Source: Auanema rhodensis (Eukaryota; Nematoda; Chromadorea; Rhabditida; Rhabditidae). From it: a stretch of 64,000 nucleotides of DNA. A program made the position numbers and the translations under genes. Positions 39,022 through 54,000 of the stretch are shown piece after piece (within the stretch, counting starts at the first letter, position 1; every line of letters starts with the position of its first letter). The DNA is taken from the NCBI GenBank assembly GCA_964057225.1, contig OZ059900.1, positions 6,768,501-6,832,500 of the forward strand. The letters run 5' to 3'. Below the pieces are notes generated by a model that saw nothing but the letters and a program-made list of their open reading frames with translations, did no database searches and was not told where the DNA came from.

Positions 39022-42000
39022 TTGACTGATATGGAAAATCCACAACATACCCGTTTTCGTTTCGAACAAGAAAGTTCGGAAGACAACTAGCATGAAAAAA
39101 GAGATGTGGAAGTTAATTAGTACATGGAAGTGTATTATAAGAATAGTATTCCTTTTGGGAGCTCAGTTACGGTAATGGCAGATAACCTCAAATGGAGATA
39201 GATCTGGACTTCTTTCGAAACTCATTTTCTATTCGTTAACAATTTTTTTAGTTATTATTTTGAAGAGTGGAGTATGTTTGACGATGATGTCCTATCAATT
39301 GCCTCAGTACCCGATGCTCCCATCTCCAACTATGAAGATAAAGATGTTTAAATTCCTGTTAGAAGCTTTGATAGTGCATTTATGCAACTATTTATTCGGC
39401 AGGAAGCAAACAATATACGGTAAAAATTTAAATTTTAATCGTTTATTTTTCATTAGGACCTTACTATTCTAATTGACTGATATGGAAAATCCACAACATA
39501 CCCGTTTTCGTTTCGAACAAGAAAGTTCGGAAGACAACTAGCATGAAAAAAGAGATGTGGAAGTTAATTAGTACATGGAAGTGTATTATAAGAATAGTAT
39601 TCCTTTTGGGAGCTCAGTTACGGTAATGGCAGATAACCTCAAATGGAGATAGATCTGGACTTCTTTCGAAACTCATTTTCTATTCGTTAACAATTTTTTT
39701 AGTTATTATTTTGAAGAGTGGAGTATGTTTGACGATGATGTCCTATCAATTGCCTCAGTACCCGATGCTCCCATCTCCAACTATGAAGATAAAGATGTTT
39801 AAATTCCTGTTAGAAGCTTTGATAGTGCATTTATGCAACTATTTATTCGGCAGGAAGCAAACAATATACGGTAAAAATTTAAATTTTAATCGTTTATTTT
39901 TCATTAGGACCTTACTATTCTAATTGACTGATATGGAAAATCCACAACATACCCGTTTTCGTTTCGAACAAGAAAGTTCGGAAGACAACTAGCATGAAAA
40001 AAGAGATGTGGAAGTTAATTAGTACATGGAAGTGTATTATAAGAATAGTATTCCTTTTGGGAGCTCAGTTACGGTAATGGCAGATAACCTCAAATGGAGA
40101 TAGATCTGGACTTCTTTCGAAACTCATTTTCTATTCGTTAACAATTTTTTTAGTTATTATTTTGAAGAGTGGAGTATGTTTGACGATGATGTCCTATCAA
40201 TTGCCTCAGTACCCGATGCTCCCATCTCCAACTATGAAGATAAAGATGTTTAAATTCCTGTTAGAAGCTTTGATAGTGCATTTATGCAACTATTTATTCG
40301 GCAGGAAGCAAACAATATACGGTAAAAATTTAAATTTTAATCGTTTATTTTTCATTAGGACCTTACTATTCTAATTGACTGATATGGAAAATCCACAACA
40401 TACCCGTTTTCGTTTCGAACAAGAAAGTTCGGAAGACAACTAGCATGAAAAAAGAGATGTGGAAGTTAATTAGTACATGGAAGTGTATTATAAGAATAGT
40501 ATTCCTTTTGGGAGCTCAGTTACGGTAATGGCAGATAACCTCAAATGGAGATAGATCTGGACTTCTTTCGAAACTCATTTTCTATTCGTTAACAATTTTT
40601 TTAGTTATTATTTTGAAGAGTGGAGTATGTTTGACGATGATGTCCTATCAATTGCCTCAGTACCCGATGCTCCCATCTCCAACTATGAAGATAAAGATGT
40701 TTAAATTCCTGTTAGAAGCTTTGATAGTGCATTTATGCAACTATTTATTCGGCAGGAAGCAAACAATATACGGTAAAAATTTAAATTTTAATCGTTTATT
40801 TTTCATTAGGACCTTACTATTCTAATTGACTGATATGGAAAATCCACAACATACCCGTTTTCGTTTCGAACAAGAAAGTTCGGAAGACAACTAGCATGAA
40901 AAAAGAGATGTGGAAGTTAATTAGTACATGGAAGTTTATTATAAGAATAGTATTCCTTTTGGGAGCTCAGTTACGGTAATGGCAGATAACCTCAAATGGA
41001 GATAGATCTGGACTTCTTTCGAAACTCATTTTCTATTCGTTAACAATTTTTTTAGTTATTATTTTGAAGAGTGGAGTATGTTTAACGATGATGTCCTATC
41101 AATTGCCTCAGTACCCGATGCTCCCATCTCCAACTATGAAGATAAAGATGTTTAAATTCCTGTTAGAAGCTTTGATAGTGCATTTATGCAACTATTTATT
41201 CGGCAGGAAGCAAACAATATACGGTAAAAATTTAAATTTTAATCGTTTATTTTTCATTAGGACCTTACTATTCTAATTGACTGATATGGAAAATCCACAA
41301 CATACCCGTTTTCGTTTCGAACAAGAAAGTTCGGAAGACAACTAGCATGAAAAAAGAGATGTGGAAGTTAATTAGTACATGGAAGTTTATTATAAGAATA
41401 GTATTCCTTTTGGGAGCTCAGTTACGGTAATGGCAGATAACCTCAAATGGAGATAGATCTGGACTTCTTTCGAAACTCATTTTCTATTCGTTAACAATTT
41501 TTTTAGTTATTATTTTGAAGAGTGGAGTATGTTTGACGATGATGTCCTATCAATTGCCTCAGTACCCGATGCTCCCATCTCCAACTATGAAGATAAAGAT
41601 GTTTAAATTCCTGTTAGAAGCTTTGATAGTGCATTTATGCAACTATTTATTCGGCAGGAAGCAAACAATATACGGTAAAAATTTAAATTTTAATCGTTTA
41701 TTTTTCATTAGGACCTTACTATTCTAATTGACTGATATGGAAAATCCACAACATACCCGTTTTCGTTTCGAACAAGAAAGTTCGGAAGACAACTAGCATG
41801 AAAAAAGAGATGTGGAAGTTAATTAGTACATGGAAGTTTATTATAAGAATAGTATTCCTTTTGGGAGCTCAGTTACGGTAATGGCAGATAACCTCAAATG
41901 GAGATAGATCTGGACTTCTTTCGAAACTCATTTTCTATTCGTTAACAATTTTTTTAGTTATTATTTTGAAGAGTGGAGTATGTTTGACGATGATGTCCTA

Positions 42001-45000
42001 TCAATTGCCTCAGTACCCGATGCTCCCATCTCCAACTATGAAGATAAAGATGTTTAAATTCCTGTTAGAAGCTTTGATAGTGCATTTATGCAACTATTTA
42101 TTCGGCAGGAAGCAAACAATATACAGTAAAAATTTAAATTTTAATCGTTTATTTTTCATTAGGACCTTACTATTCTAATTGACTGATATGGAAAATCCAC
42201 AACATACCCGTTTTCGTTTCGAACAAGAAAGTTCGGAAGACAACTAGCATGAAAAAAGAGATGTGGAAGTTAATTAGTACATGGAAGTTTATTATAAGAA
42301 TAGTATTCCTTTTGGGAGCTCAGTTACGGTAATGGCAGATAATCTCAAATGGAGATAGATCTGGACTTCTTTCGAAACTCATTTTCTATTCGTTAACAAT
42401 TTTTTTAGTTATTATTTTGAAGAGTGGAGTATGTTTGACGATGATGTCCTATCAATTGCCTCAGTACCCGATGCTCCCATCTCCAACTATGAAGATAAAG
42501 ATGTTTAAATTCCTGTTAGAAGCTTTGATAATGCATTTATGCAACTATTTATTCGGCAGGAAGCAAACAATATACGGTAAAAATTTAAATTTTAATCGTT
42601 TATTTTTCATTAGGACCTTACTATTCTAATTGACTGATATGGAAAATCCACAACATACCCGTTTTCGTTTCGAACAAGAAAGTTCGGAAGACAACTAGCA
42701 TGAAAAAAGAGATGTGGAAGTTAATTAGTACATGGAAGTTTATTATAAGAATAGTATTCCTTTTGGGAGCTCAGTTACGGTAATGGCAGATAACCTCAAA
42801 TGGAGATAGATCTGGACTTCTTTCGAAACTCATTTTCTATTCGTTAACAATTTTTTTAGTTATTGTTTTGAAGAGTGGAGTATGTTTGACGATGATGTCC
42901 TATCAATTGCCTCAGTACCCGATGCTCCCATCTCCAACTATGAAGATAAAGATGTTTAAATTCCTGTTAGAAGCTTTGATAGTGCATTTATGCAACTATT
43001 TATTCGGCAGGAAGCAAACAATATACGGTAAAAATTTAAATTTTAATCGTTTATTTTTCATTAGGACCTTACTATTCTAATTGACTGATATGGAAAATCC
43101 ACAACATACCCGTTTTCGTTTCGAACAAGAAAGTTCGGAAGACAACTAGCATGAAAAAAGAGATGTGGAAGTTAATTAGTACATGGAAGTTTATTATAAG
43201 AATAGTATTCCTTTTGGGAGCTCAGTTACGGTAATGGCAGATAACCTCAAATGGAGATAGATCTGGACTTCTTTCGAAACTCATTTTCTATTCGTTAACA
43301 ATTTTTTTAGTTATTATTTTGAAGAGTGGAGTATGTTTGACGATGATGTCCTATCAATTGCCTCAGTACCCGATGCTCCCATCTCCAACTATGAAGATAA
43401 AGATGTTTAAATTCCTGTTAGAAGCTTTGATAATGCATTTATGCAACTATTTATTCGGCAGGAAGCAAACAATATACGGTAAAAATTTAAATTTTAATCG
43501 TTTATTTTTCATTAGGACCTTACTATTCTAATTGACTGATATGGAAAATCCACAACATACCCGTTTTCGTTTCGAACAAGAAAGTTCGGAAGACAACTAG
43601 CATGAAAAAAGAGATGTGGAAGTTAATTAGTACATGGAAGTTTATTATAAGAATAGTATTCCTTTTGGGAGCTCAGTTACGGTAATGGCAGATAACCTCA
43701 AATGGAGATAGATCTGGACTTCTTTCGAAACTCATTTTCTATTCGTTAACAATTTTTTTAGTTATTATTTTGAAGAGTGGAGTATGTTTGACGATGATGT
43801 CCTATCAATTGCCTCAGTACCCGATGCTCCCATCTCCAACTATGAAGATAAAGATGTTTAAATTCCTGTTAGAAGCTTTGATAATGCATTTATGCAACTA
43901 TTTATTCGGCAGGAAGCAAACAATATACGGTAAAAATTTAAATTTTAATCGTTTATTTTTCATTAGGACCTTACTATTCTAATTGACTGATATGGAAAAT
44001 CCACAACATACCCGTTTTCGTTTCGAACAAGAAAGTTCGGAAGACAACTAGCATGAAAAAAGAGATGTGGAAGTTAATTAGTACATGGAAGTTTATTATA
44101 AGAATAGTATTCCTTTTGGGAGCTCAGTTACGGTAATGGCAGATAACCTCAAATGGAGATAGATCTGGACTTCTTTCGAAACTCATTTTCTATTCGTTAA
44201 CAATTTTTTTAGTTATTATTTTGAAGAGTGGAGTATGTTTGACGATGATGTCCTATCAATTGCCTCAGTACCCGATGCTCCCATCTCCAACTATGAAGAT
44301 AAAGATGTTTAAATTCCTGTTAGAAGCTTTGATAATGCATTTATGCAACTATTTATTCGGCAGGAAGCAAACAATATACGGTAAAAATTTAAATTTTAAT
44401 CGTTTATTTTTCATTAGGACCTTACTATTCTAATTGACTGATATGGAAAATCCACAACATACCCGTTTTCGTTTCGAACAAGAAAGTTCGGAAGACAACT
44501 AGCATGAAAAAAGAGATGTGGAAGTTAATTAGTACATGGAAGTTTATTATAAGAATAGTATTCCTTTTGGGAGCTCAGTTACGGTAATGGCAGATAACCT
44601 CAAATGGAGATAGATCTGGACTTCTTTCGAAACTCATTTTCTATTCGTTAACAATTTTTTTAGTTATTATTTTGAAGAGTGGAGTATGTTTGACGATGAT
44701 GTCCTATCAATTGCCTCAGTACCCGATGCTCCCATCTCCAACTATGAAGATAAAGATGTTTAAATTCCTGTTAGAAGCTTTGATAGTGCATTTATGCAAC
44801 TATTTATTCGGCAGGAAGCAAACAATATACGGTAAAAATTTAAATTTTAATCGTTTATTTTTCATTAGGACCTTACTATTCTAATTGACTGATATGGAAA
44901 ATCCACAACATACCCGTTTTCGTTTCGAACAAGAAAGTTCGGAAGACAACTAGCATGAAAAAAGAGATGTGGAAGTTAATTAGTACATGGAAGTTTATTA

Positions 45001-48000
45001 TAAGAATAGTATTCCTTTTGGGAGCTCAGTTACGGTAATGGCAGATAACCTCAAATGGAGATAGATCTGGACTTCTTTCGAAACTCATTTTCTATTCGTT
45101 AACAATTTTTTTAGTTATTATTTTGAAGAGTGGAGTATGTTTGACGATGATGTCCTATCAATTGCCTCAGTACCCGATGCTCCCATCTCCAACTATGAAG
45201 ATAAAGATGTTTAAATTCCTGTTAGAAGCTTTGATAGTGCATTTATGCAACTATTTATTCGGCAGGAAGCAAACAATATACGGTAAAAATTTGAATTTTA
45301 ATCGTTTATTTTTCATTAGGACCTTACTATTCTAATTGACTGATATGGAAAATCCACAACATACCCGTTTTCGTTTCGAACAAGAAAGTTCGGAAGACAA
45401 CTAGCATGAAAAAAGAGATGTGGAAGTTAATTAGTACATGGAAGTTTATTATAAGAATAGTATTCCTTTTGGGAGCTCAGTTACGGTAATGGCAGATAAC
45501 CTCAAATGGAGATAGATCTGGACTTCTTTCGAAACTCATTTTCTATTCGTTAACAATTTTTTTAGTTATTATTTTGAAGAGTGGAGTATGTTTGACGATG
45601 ATGTCCTATCAATTGCCTCAGTACCCGATGCTCCCATCTCCAACTATGAAGATAAAGATGTTTAAATTCCTGTTAGAAGCTTTGATAGTGCATTTATGCA
45701 ACTATTTATTCGGCAGGAAGCAAACAATATACGGTAAAAATTTAAATTTTAATCGTTTATTTTTCATTAGGACCTTACTATTCTAATTGACTGATATGGA
45801 AAATCCACAACATACCCGTTTTCGTTTCGAACAAGAAAGTTCGGAAGACAACTAGCATGAAAAAAGAGATGTGGAAGTTAATTAGTACATGGAAGTTTAT
45901 TATAAGAATAGTATTCCTTTTGGGAGCTCAGTTACGGTAATGGCAGATAACCTCAAATGGAGATAGATCTGGACTTCTTTCGAAACTCATTTTCTATTCG
46001 TTAACAATTTTTTTAGTTATTATTTTGAAGAGTGGAGTATGTTTGACGATGATGTCCTATCAATTGCCTCAGTACCCGATGCTCCCATCTCCAACTATGA
46101 AGATAAAGATGTTTAAATTCCTGTTAGAAGCTTTGATAGTGCATTTATGCAACTATTTATTCGGCAGGAAGCAAACAATATACGGTAAAAATTTAAATTT
46201 TAATCGTTTATTTTTCATTAGGACCTTACTATTCTAATTGACTGATATGGAAAATCCACAACATACCCGTTTTCGTTTCGAACAAGAAAGTTCGGAAGAC
46301 AACTAGCATGAAAAAAGAGATGTGGAAGTTAATTAGTACATGGAAGTTTATTATAAGAATAGTATTCCTTTTGGGAGCTCAGTTACGGTAATGGCAGATA
46401 ACCTCAAATGGAGATAGATCTAGACTTCTTTCGAAACTCATTTTCTATTCGTTAACAATTTTTTTAGTTATTATTTTGAAGAGTGGAGTATGTTTGACGA
46501 TGATGTCCTATCAATTGCCTCAGTAGCCGATGCTCCCATCTCCAACTATGAAGATAAAGATGTTTAAATTCCTGTTAGAAGCTTTGATAGTGCATTTATG
46601 CAACTATTTATTCGGCAGGAAGCAAACAATATACGGTAAAAATTTAAATTTTAATCGTTTATTTTTCATTAGGACCTTACTATTCTAATTGACTGATATG
46701 GAAAATCCACAACATACCCGTTTTCGTTTCGAACAAGAAAGTTCGGAAGACAACTAGCATGAAAAAAGAGATGTGGAAGTTAATTAGTACATGGAAGTTT
46801 ATTATAAGAATAGTATTCCTTTTGGGAGCTCAGTTACGGTAATGGCAGATAACCTCAAATGGAGATAGATCTAGACTTCTTTCGAAACTCATTTTCTATT
46901 CGTTAACAATTTTTTTAGTTATTATTTTGAAGAGTGGAGTATGTTTGACGATGATGTCCTATCAATTGCCTCAGTAGCCGATGCTCCCATCTCCAACTAT
47001 GAAGATAAAGATGTTTAAATTCCTGTTAGAAGCTTTGATAGTGCATTTATGCAACTATTTATTCGGCAGGAAGCAAACAATATACGGTAAAAATTTAAAT
47101 TTTAATCGTTTATTTTTCATTAGGACCTTACTATTCTAATTGACTGATATGGAAAATCCACAACATACCCGTTTTCGTTTCGAACAAGAAAGTTCGGAAG
47201 ACAACTAGCATGAAAAAAGAGATGTGGAAGTTAATTAGTACATGGAAGTTTATTATAAGAATAGTATTCCTTTTGGGAGCTCAGTTACGGTAATGGCAGA
47301 TAACCTCAAATGGAGATAGATCTAGACTTCTTTCGAAACTCATTTTCTATTCGTTAACAATTTTTTTAGTTATTATTTTGAAGAGTGGAGTATGTTTGAC
47401 GATGATGTCCTATCAATTGCCTCAGTAGCCGATGCTCCCATCTCCAACTATGAAGATAAAGATGTTTAAATTCCTGTTAGAAGCTTTGATAGTGCATTTA
47501 TGCAACTATTTATTCGGCAGGAAGCAAACAATATACGGTAAAAATTTAAATTTTAATCGTTTATTTTTCATTAGGACCTTACTATTCTAATTGACTGATA
47601 TGGAAAATCCACAACATACCCGTTTTCGTTTCGAACAAGAAAGTTCGGAAGACAACTAGCATGAAAAAAGAGATGTGGAAGTTAATTAGTACATGGAAGT
47701 TTATTATAAGAATAGTATTCCTTTTGGGAGCTCAGTTACGGTAATGGCAGATAACCTCAAATGGAGATAGATCTAGACTTCTTTCGAAACTCATTTTCTA
47801 TTCGTTAACAATTTTTTTAGTTATTATTTTGAAGAGTGGAGTATGTTTGACGATGATGTCCTATCAATTGCCTCAGTACCCGATGCTCCCATCTCCAACT
47901 ATGAAGATAAAGATGTTTAAATTCCTGTTAGAAGCTTTGATAGTGCATTTATGCAACTATTTATTCGGCAGGAAGCAAACAATATACGGTAAAAATTTAA

Positions 48001-51000
48001 ATTTTAATCGTTTATTTTTCATTAGGACCTTACTATTCTAATTGACTGATATGGAAAATCCACAACATACCCGTTTTCGTTTCGAACAAGAAAGTTCGGA
48101 AGACAACTAGCATGAAAAAAGAGATGTGGAAGTTAATTAGTACATGGAAGTTTATTATAAGAATAGTATTCCTTTTGGGAGCTCAGTTACGGTAATGGCA
48201 GATAACCTCAAATGGAGATAGATCTAGACTTCTTTCGAAACTCATTTTCTATTCGTTAACAATTTTTTTAGTTATTATTTTGAAGAGTGGAGTATGTTTG
48301 ACGATGATGTCCTATCAATTGCCTCAGTACCCGATGCTCCCATCTCCAACTATGAAGATAAAGATGTTTAAATTCCTGTTAGAAGCTTTGATAGTGCATT
48401 TATGCAACTATTTATTCGGCAGGAAGCAAACAATATACGGTAAAAATTTAAATTTTAATCGTTTATTTTTCATTAGGACCTTACTATTCTAATTGACTGA
48501 TATGGAAAATCCACAACATACCCGTTTTCGTTTCGAACAAGAAAGTTCGGAAGACAACTAGCATGAAAAAAGAGATGTGGAAGTTAATTAGTACATGGAA
48601 GTTTATTATAAGAATAGTATTCCTTTTGGGAGCTCAGTTACGGTAATGGCAGATAACCTCAAATGGAGATAGATCTGGACTTCTTTCGAAACTCATTTTC
48701 TATTCGTTAACAATTTTTTTAGTTATTATTTTGAAGAGTGGAGTATGTTTGACGATGATGTCCTATCAATTGCCTCAGTACCCGATGCTCCCATCTCCAA
48801 CTATGAAGATAAAGATGTTTAAATTCCTGTTAGAAGCTTTGATAGTGCATTTATGCAACTATTTATTCGGCAGGAAGCAAACAATATACGGTAAAAATTT
48901 AAATTTTAATCGTTTATTTTTCATTAGGACCTTACTATTCTAATTGACTGATATGGAAAATCCACAACATACCCGTTTTCGTTTCGAACAAGAAAGTTCG
49001 GAAGACAACTAGCATGAAAAAAGAGATGTGGAAGTTAATTAGTACATGGAAGTTTATTATAAGAATAGTATTCCTTTTGGGAGCTCAGTTACGGTAATGG
49101 CAGATAACCTCAAATGGAGATAGATCTGGACTTCTTTCGAAACTCATTTTCTATTCGTTAACAATTTTTTTAGTTATTATTTTGAAGAGTGGAGTATGTT
49201 TGACGATGATGTCCTATCAATTGCCTCAGTACCCGATGCTCCCATCTCCAACTATGAAGATAAAGATGTTTAAATTCCTGTTAGAAGCTTTGATAGTGCA
49301 TTTATGCAACTATTTATTCGGCAGGAAGCAAACAATATACGGTAAAAATTTAAATTTTAATCGTTTATTTTTCATTAGGACCTTACTATTCTAATTGACT
49401 GATATGGAAAATCCACAACATACCCGTTTTCGTTTCGAACAAGAAAGTTCGGAAGACAACTAGCATGAAAAAAGAGATGTGGAAGTTAATTAGTACATGG
49501 AAGTTTATTATAAGAATAGTATTCCTTTTGGGAGCTCAGTTACGGTAATGGCAGATAACCTCAAATGGAGATAGATCTGGACTTCTTTCGAAACTCATTT
49601 TCTATTCGTTAACAATTTTTTTAGTTATTATTTTGAAGAGTGGAGTATGTTTGACGATGATGTCCTATCAATTGCCTCAGTACCCGATGCTCCCATCTCC
49701 AACTATGAAGATAAAGATGTTTAAATTCCTGTTAGAAGCTTTGATAGTGCATTTATGCAACTATTTATTCGGCAGGAAGCAAACAATATACGGTAAAAAT
49801 TTAAATTTTAATCGTTTATTTTTCATTAGGACCTTACTATTCTAATTGACTGATATGGAAAATCCACAACATACCCGTTTTCGTTTCGAACAAGAAAGTT
49901 CGGAAGACAACTAGCATGAAAAAAGAGATGTGGAAGTTAATTAGTACATGGAAGTTTATTATAAGAATAGTATTCCTTTTGGGAGCTCAGTTACGGTAAT
50001 GGCAGATAACCTCAAATGGAGATAGATCTGGACTTCTTTCGAAACTCATTTTCTATTCGTTAACAATTTTTTTAGTTATTATTTTGAAGAGTGGAGTATG
50101 TTTGACGATGATGTCCTATCAATTGCCTCAGTACCCGATGCTCCCATCTCCAACTATGAAGATAAAGATGTTTGAATTCCTGTTAGAAGCTTTGATAGTG
50201 CATTTATGCAACTATTTATTCGGCAGGAAGCAAACAATATACGGTAAAAATTTAAATTTTAATCGTTTATTTTTCATTAGGACCTTACTATTCTAATTGA
50301 CTGATATGGAAAATCCACAACATACCCGTTTTCGTTTCGAACAAGAAAGTTCGGAAGACAACTAGCATGAAAAAAGAGATGTGGAAGTTAATTAGTACAT
50401 GGAAGTTTATTATAAGAATAGTATTCCTTTTGGGAGCTCAGTTACGGTAATGGCAGATAACCTCAAATGGAGATAGATCTAGACTTCTTTCGAAACTCAT
50501 TTTCTATTCGTTAACAATTTTTTTAGTTATTATTTTGAAGAGTGGAGTATGTTTGACGATGATGTCCTATCAATTGCCTCAGTACCCGATGCTCCCATCT
50601 CCAACTATGAAGATAAAGATGTTTGAATTCCTGTTAGAAGCTTTGATAGTGCATTTATGCAACTATTTATTCGGCAGGAAGCAAACAATATACGGTAAAA
50701 ATTTAAATTTTAATCGTTTATTTTTCATTAGGACCTTACTATTCTAATTGACTGATATGGAAAATCCACAACATACCCGTTTTCGTTTCGAACAAGAAAG
50801 TTCGGAAGACAACTAGCATGAAAAAAGAGATGTGGAAGTTAATTAGTACATGGAAGTTTATTATAAGAATAGTATTCCTTTTGGGAGCTCAGTTACGGTA
50901 ATGGCAGATAACCTCAAATGGAGATAGATCTAGACTTCTTTCGAAACTCATTTTCTATTCGTTAACAATTTTTTTAGTTATTATTTTGAAGAGTGGAGTA

Positions 51001-54000
51001 TGTTTGACGATGATGTCCTATCAATTGCCTCAGTACCCGATGCTCCCATCTCCAACTATGAAGATAAAGATGTTTAAATTCCTGTTAGAAGCTTTGATAG
51101 TGCATTTATGCAACTATTTATTCGGCAGGAAGCAAACAATATACGGTAAAAATTTAAATTTTAATCGTTTATTTTTCATTAGGACCTTACTATTCTAATT
51201 GACTGATATGGAAAATCCACAACATACCCGTTTTCGTTTCGAACAAGAAAGTTCGGAAGACAACTAGCATGAAAAAAGAGATGTGGAAGTTAATTAGTAC
51301 ATGGAAGTTTATTATAAGAATAGTATTCCTTTTGGGAGCTCAGTTACGGTAATGGCAGATAACCTCAAATGGAGATAGATCTAGACTTCTTTCGAAACTC
51401 ATTTTCTATTCGTTAACAATTTTTTTAGTTATTATTTTGAAGAGTGGAGTATGTTTGACGATGATGTCCTATCAATTGCCTCAGTACCCGATGCTCCCAT
51501 CTCCAACTATGAAGATAAAGATGTTTGAATTCCTGTTAGAAGCTTTGATAGTGCATTTATGCAACTATTTATTCGGCAGGAAGCAAACAATATACGGTAA
51601 AAATTTAAATTTTAATCGTTTATTTTTCATTAGGACCTTACTATTCTAATTGACTGATATGGAAAATCCACAACATACCCGTTTTCGTTTCGAACAAGAA
51701 AGTTCGGAAGACAACTAGCATGAAAAAAGAGATGTGGAAGTTAATTAGTACATGGAAGTTTATTATAAGAATAGTATTCCTTTTGGGAGCTCAGTTACGG
51801 TAATGGCAGATAACCTCAAATGGAGATAGATCTAGACTTCTTTCGAAACTCATTTTCTATTCGTTAACAATTTTTTTAGTTATTATTTTGAAGAGTGGAG
51901 TATGTTTGACGATGATGTCCTATCAATTGCCTCAGTACCCGATGCTCCCATCTCCAACTATGAAGATAAAGATGTTTGAATTCCTGTTAGAAGCTTTGAT
52001 AGTGCATTTATGCAACTATTTATTCGGCAGGAAGCAAACAATATACGGTAAAAATTTAAATTTTAATCGTTTATTTTTCATTAGGACCTTACTATTCTAA
52101 TTGACTGATATGGAAAATCCACAACATACCCGTTTTCGTTTCGAACAAGAAAGTTCGGAAGACAACTAGCATGAAAAAAGAGATGTGGAAGTTAATTAGT
52201 ACATGGAAGTTTATTATAAGAATAGTATTCCTTTTGGGAGCTCAGTTACGGTAATGGCAGATAACCTCAAATGGAGATAGATCTAGACTTCTTTCGAAAC
52301 TCATTTTCTATTCGTTAACAATTTTTTTAGTTATTATTTTGAAGAGTGGAGTATGTTTGACGATGATGTCCTATCAATTGCCTCAGTACCCGATGCTCCC
52401 ATCTCCAACTATGAAGATAAAGATGTTTGAATTCCTGTTAGAAGCTTTGATAGTGCATTTATGCAACTATTTATTCGGCAGGAAGCAAACAATATACGGT
52501 AAAAATTTAAATTTTAATCGTTTATTTTTCATTAGGACCTTACTATTCTAATTGACTGATATGGAAAATCCACAACATACCCGTTTTCGTTTCGAACAAG
52601 AAAGTTCGGAAGACAACTAGCATGAAAAAAGAGATGTGGAAGTTAATTAGTACATGGAAGTTTATTATAAGAATAGTATTCCTTTTGGGAGCTCAGTTAC
52701 GGTAATGGCAGATAACCTCAAATGGAGATAGATCTAGACTTCTTTCGAAACTCATTTTCTATTCGTTAACAATTTTTTTAGTTATTATTTTGAAGAGTGG
52801 AGTATGTTTGACGATGATGTCCTATCAATTGCCTCAGTACCCGATGCTCCCATCTCCAACTATGAAGATAAAGATGTTTAAATTCCTGTTAGAAGCTTTG
52901 ATAGTGCATTTATGCAACTATTTATTCGGCAGGAAGCAAACAATATACGGTAAAAATTTAAATTTTAATCGTTTATTTTTCATTAGGACCTTACTATTCT
53001 AATTGACTGATATGGAAAATCCACAACATACCCGTTTTCGTTTCGAACAAGAAAGTTCGGAAGACAACTAGCATGAAAAAAGAGATGTGGAAGTTAATTA
53101 GTACATGGAAGTTTATTATAAGAATAGTATTCCTTTTGGGAGCTCAGTTACGGTAATGGCAGATAACCTCAAATGGAGATAGATCTAGACTTCTTTCGAA
53201 ACTCATTTTCTATTCGTTAACAATTTTTTTAGTTATTATTTTGAAGAGTGGAGTATGTTTGACGATGATGTCCTATCAATTGCCTCAGTACCCGATGCTC
53301 CCATCTCCAACTATGAAGATAAAGATGTTTAAATTCCTGTTAGAAGCTTTGATAGTGCATTTATGCAACTATTTATTCGGCAGGAAGCAAACAATATACG
53401 GTAAAAATTTAAATTTTAATCGTTTTATTTTCATTAGGACCTTACTATTCTAATTGACTGATATGGAAAATCCACAACATACCCGTTTTCGTTTCGAACA
53501 AGAAAGTTCGGAAGACAACTAGCATGAAAAAAGAGATGTGGAAGTTAATTAGTACATGGAAGTTTATTATAAGAATAGTATTCCTTTTGGGAGCTCAGTT
53601 ACGGTAATGGCAGATAACCTCAAATGGAGATAGATCTGGACTTCTTTCGAAACTCATTTTCTATTCGTTAACAATTTTTTTAGTTATTATTTTGAAGAGT
53701 GGAGTATGTTTGACGATGATGTCCTATCAATTGCCTCAGTACCCGATGCTCCCATCTCCAACTATGAAGATAAAGATGTTTAAATTCCTGTTAGAAGCTT
53801 TGATAGTGCATTTATGCAACTATTTATTCGGCAGGAAGCAAACAATATACGGTAAAAATTTAAATTTTAATCGTTTATTTTTCATTAGGACCTTACTATT
53901 CTAATTGACTGATATGGAAAATCCACAACATACCCGTTTTCGTTTCGAACAAGAAAGTTCGGAAGACAACTAGCATGAAAAAAGAGATGTGGAAGTTAAT

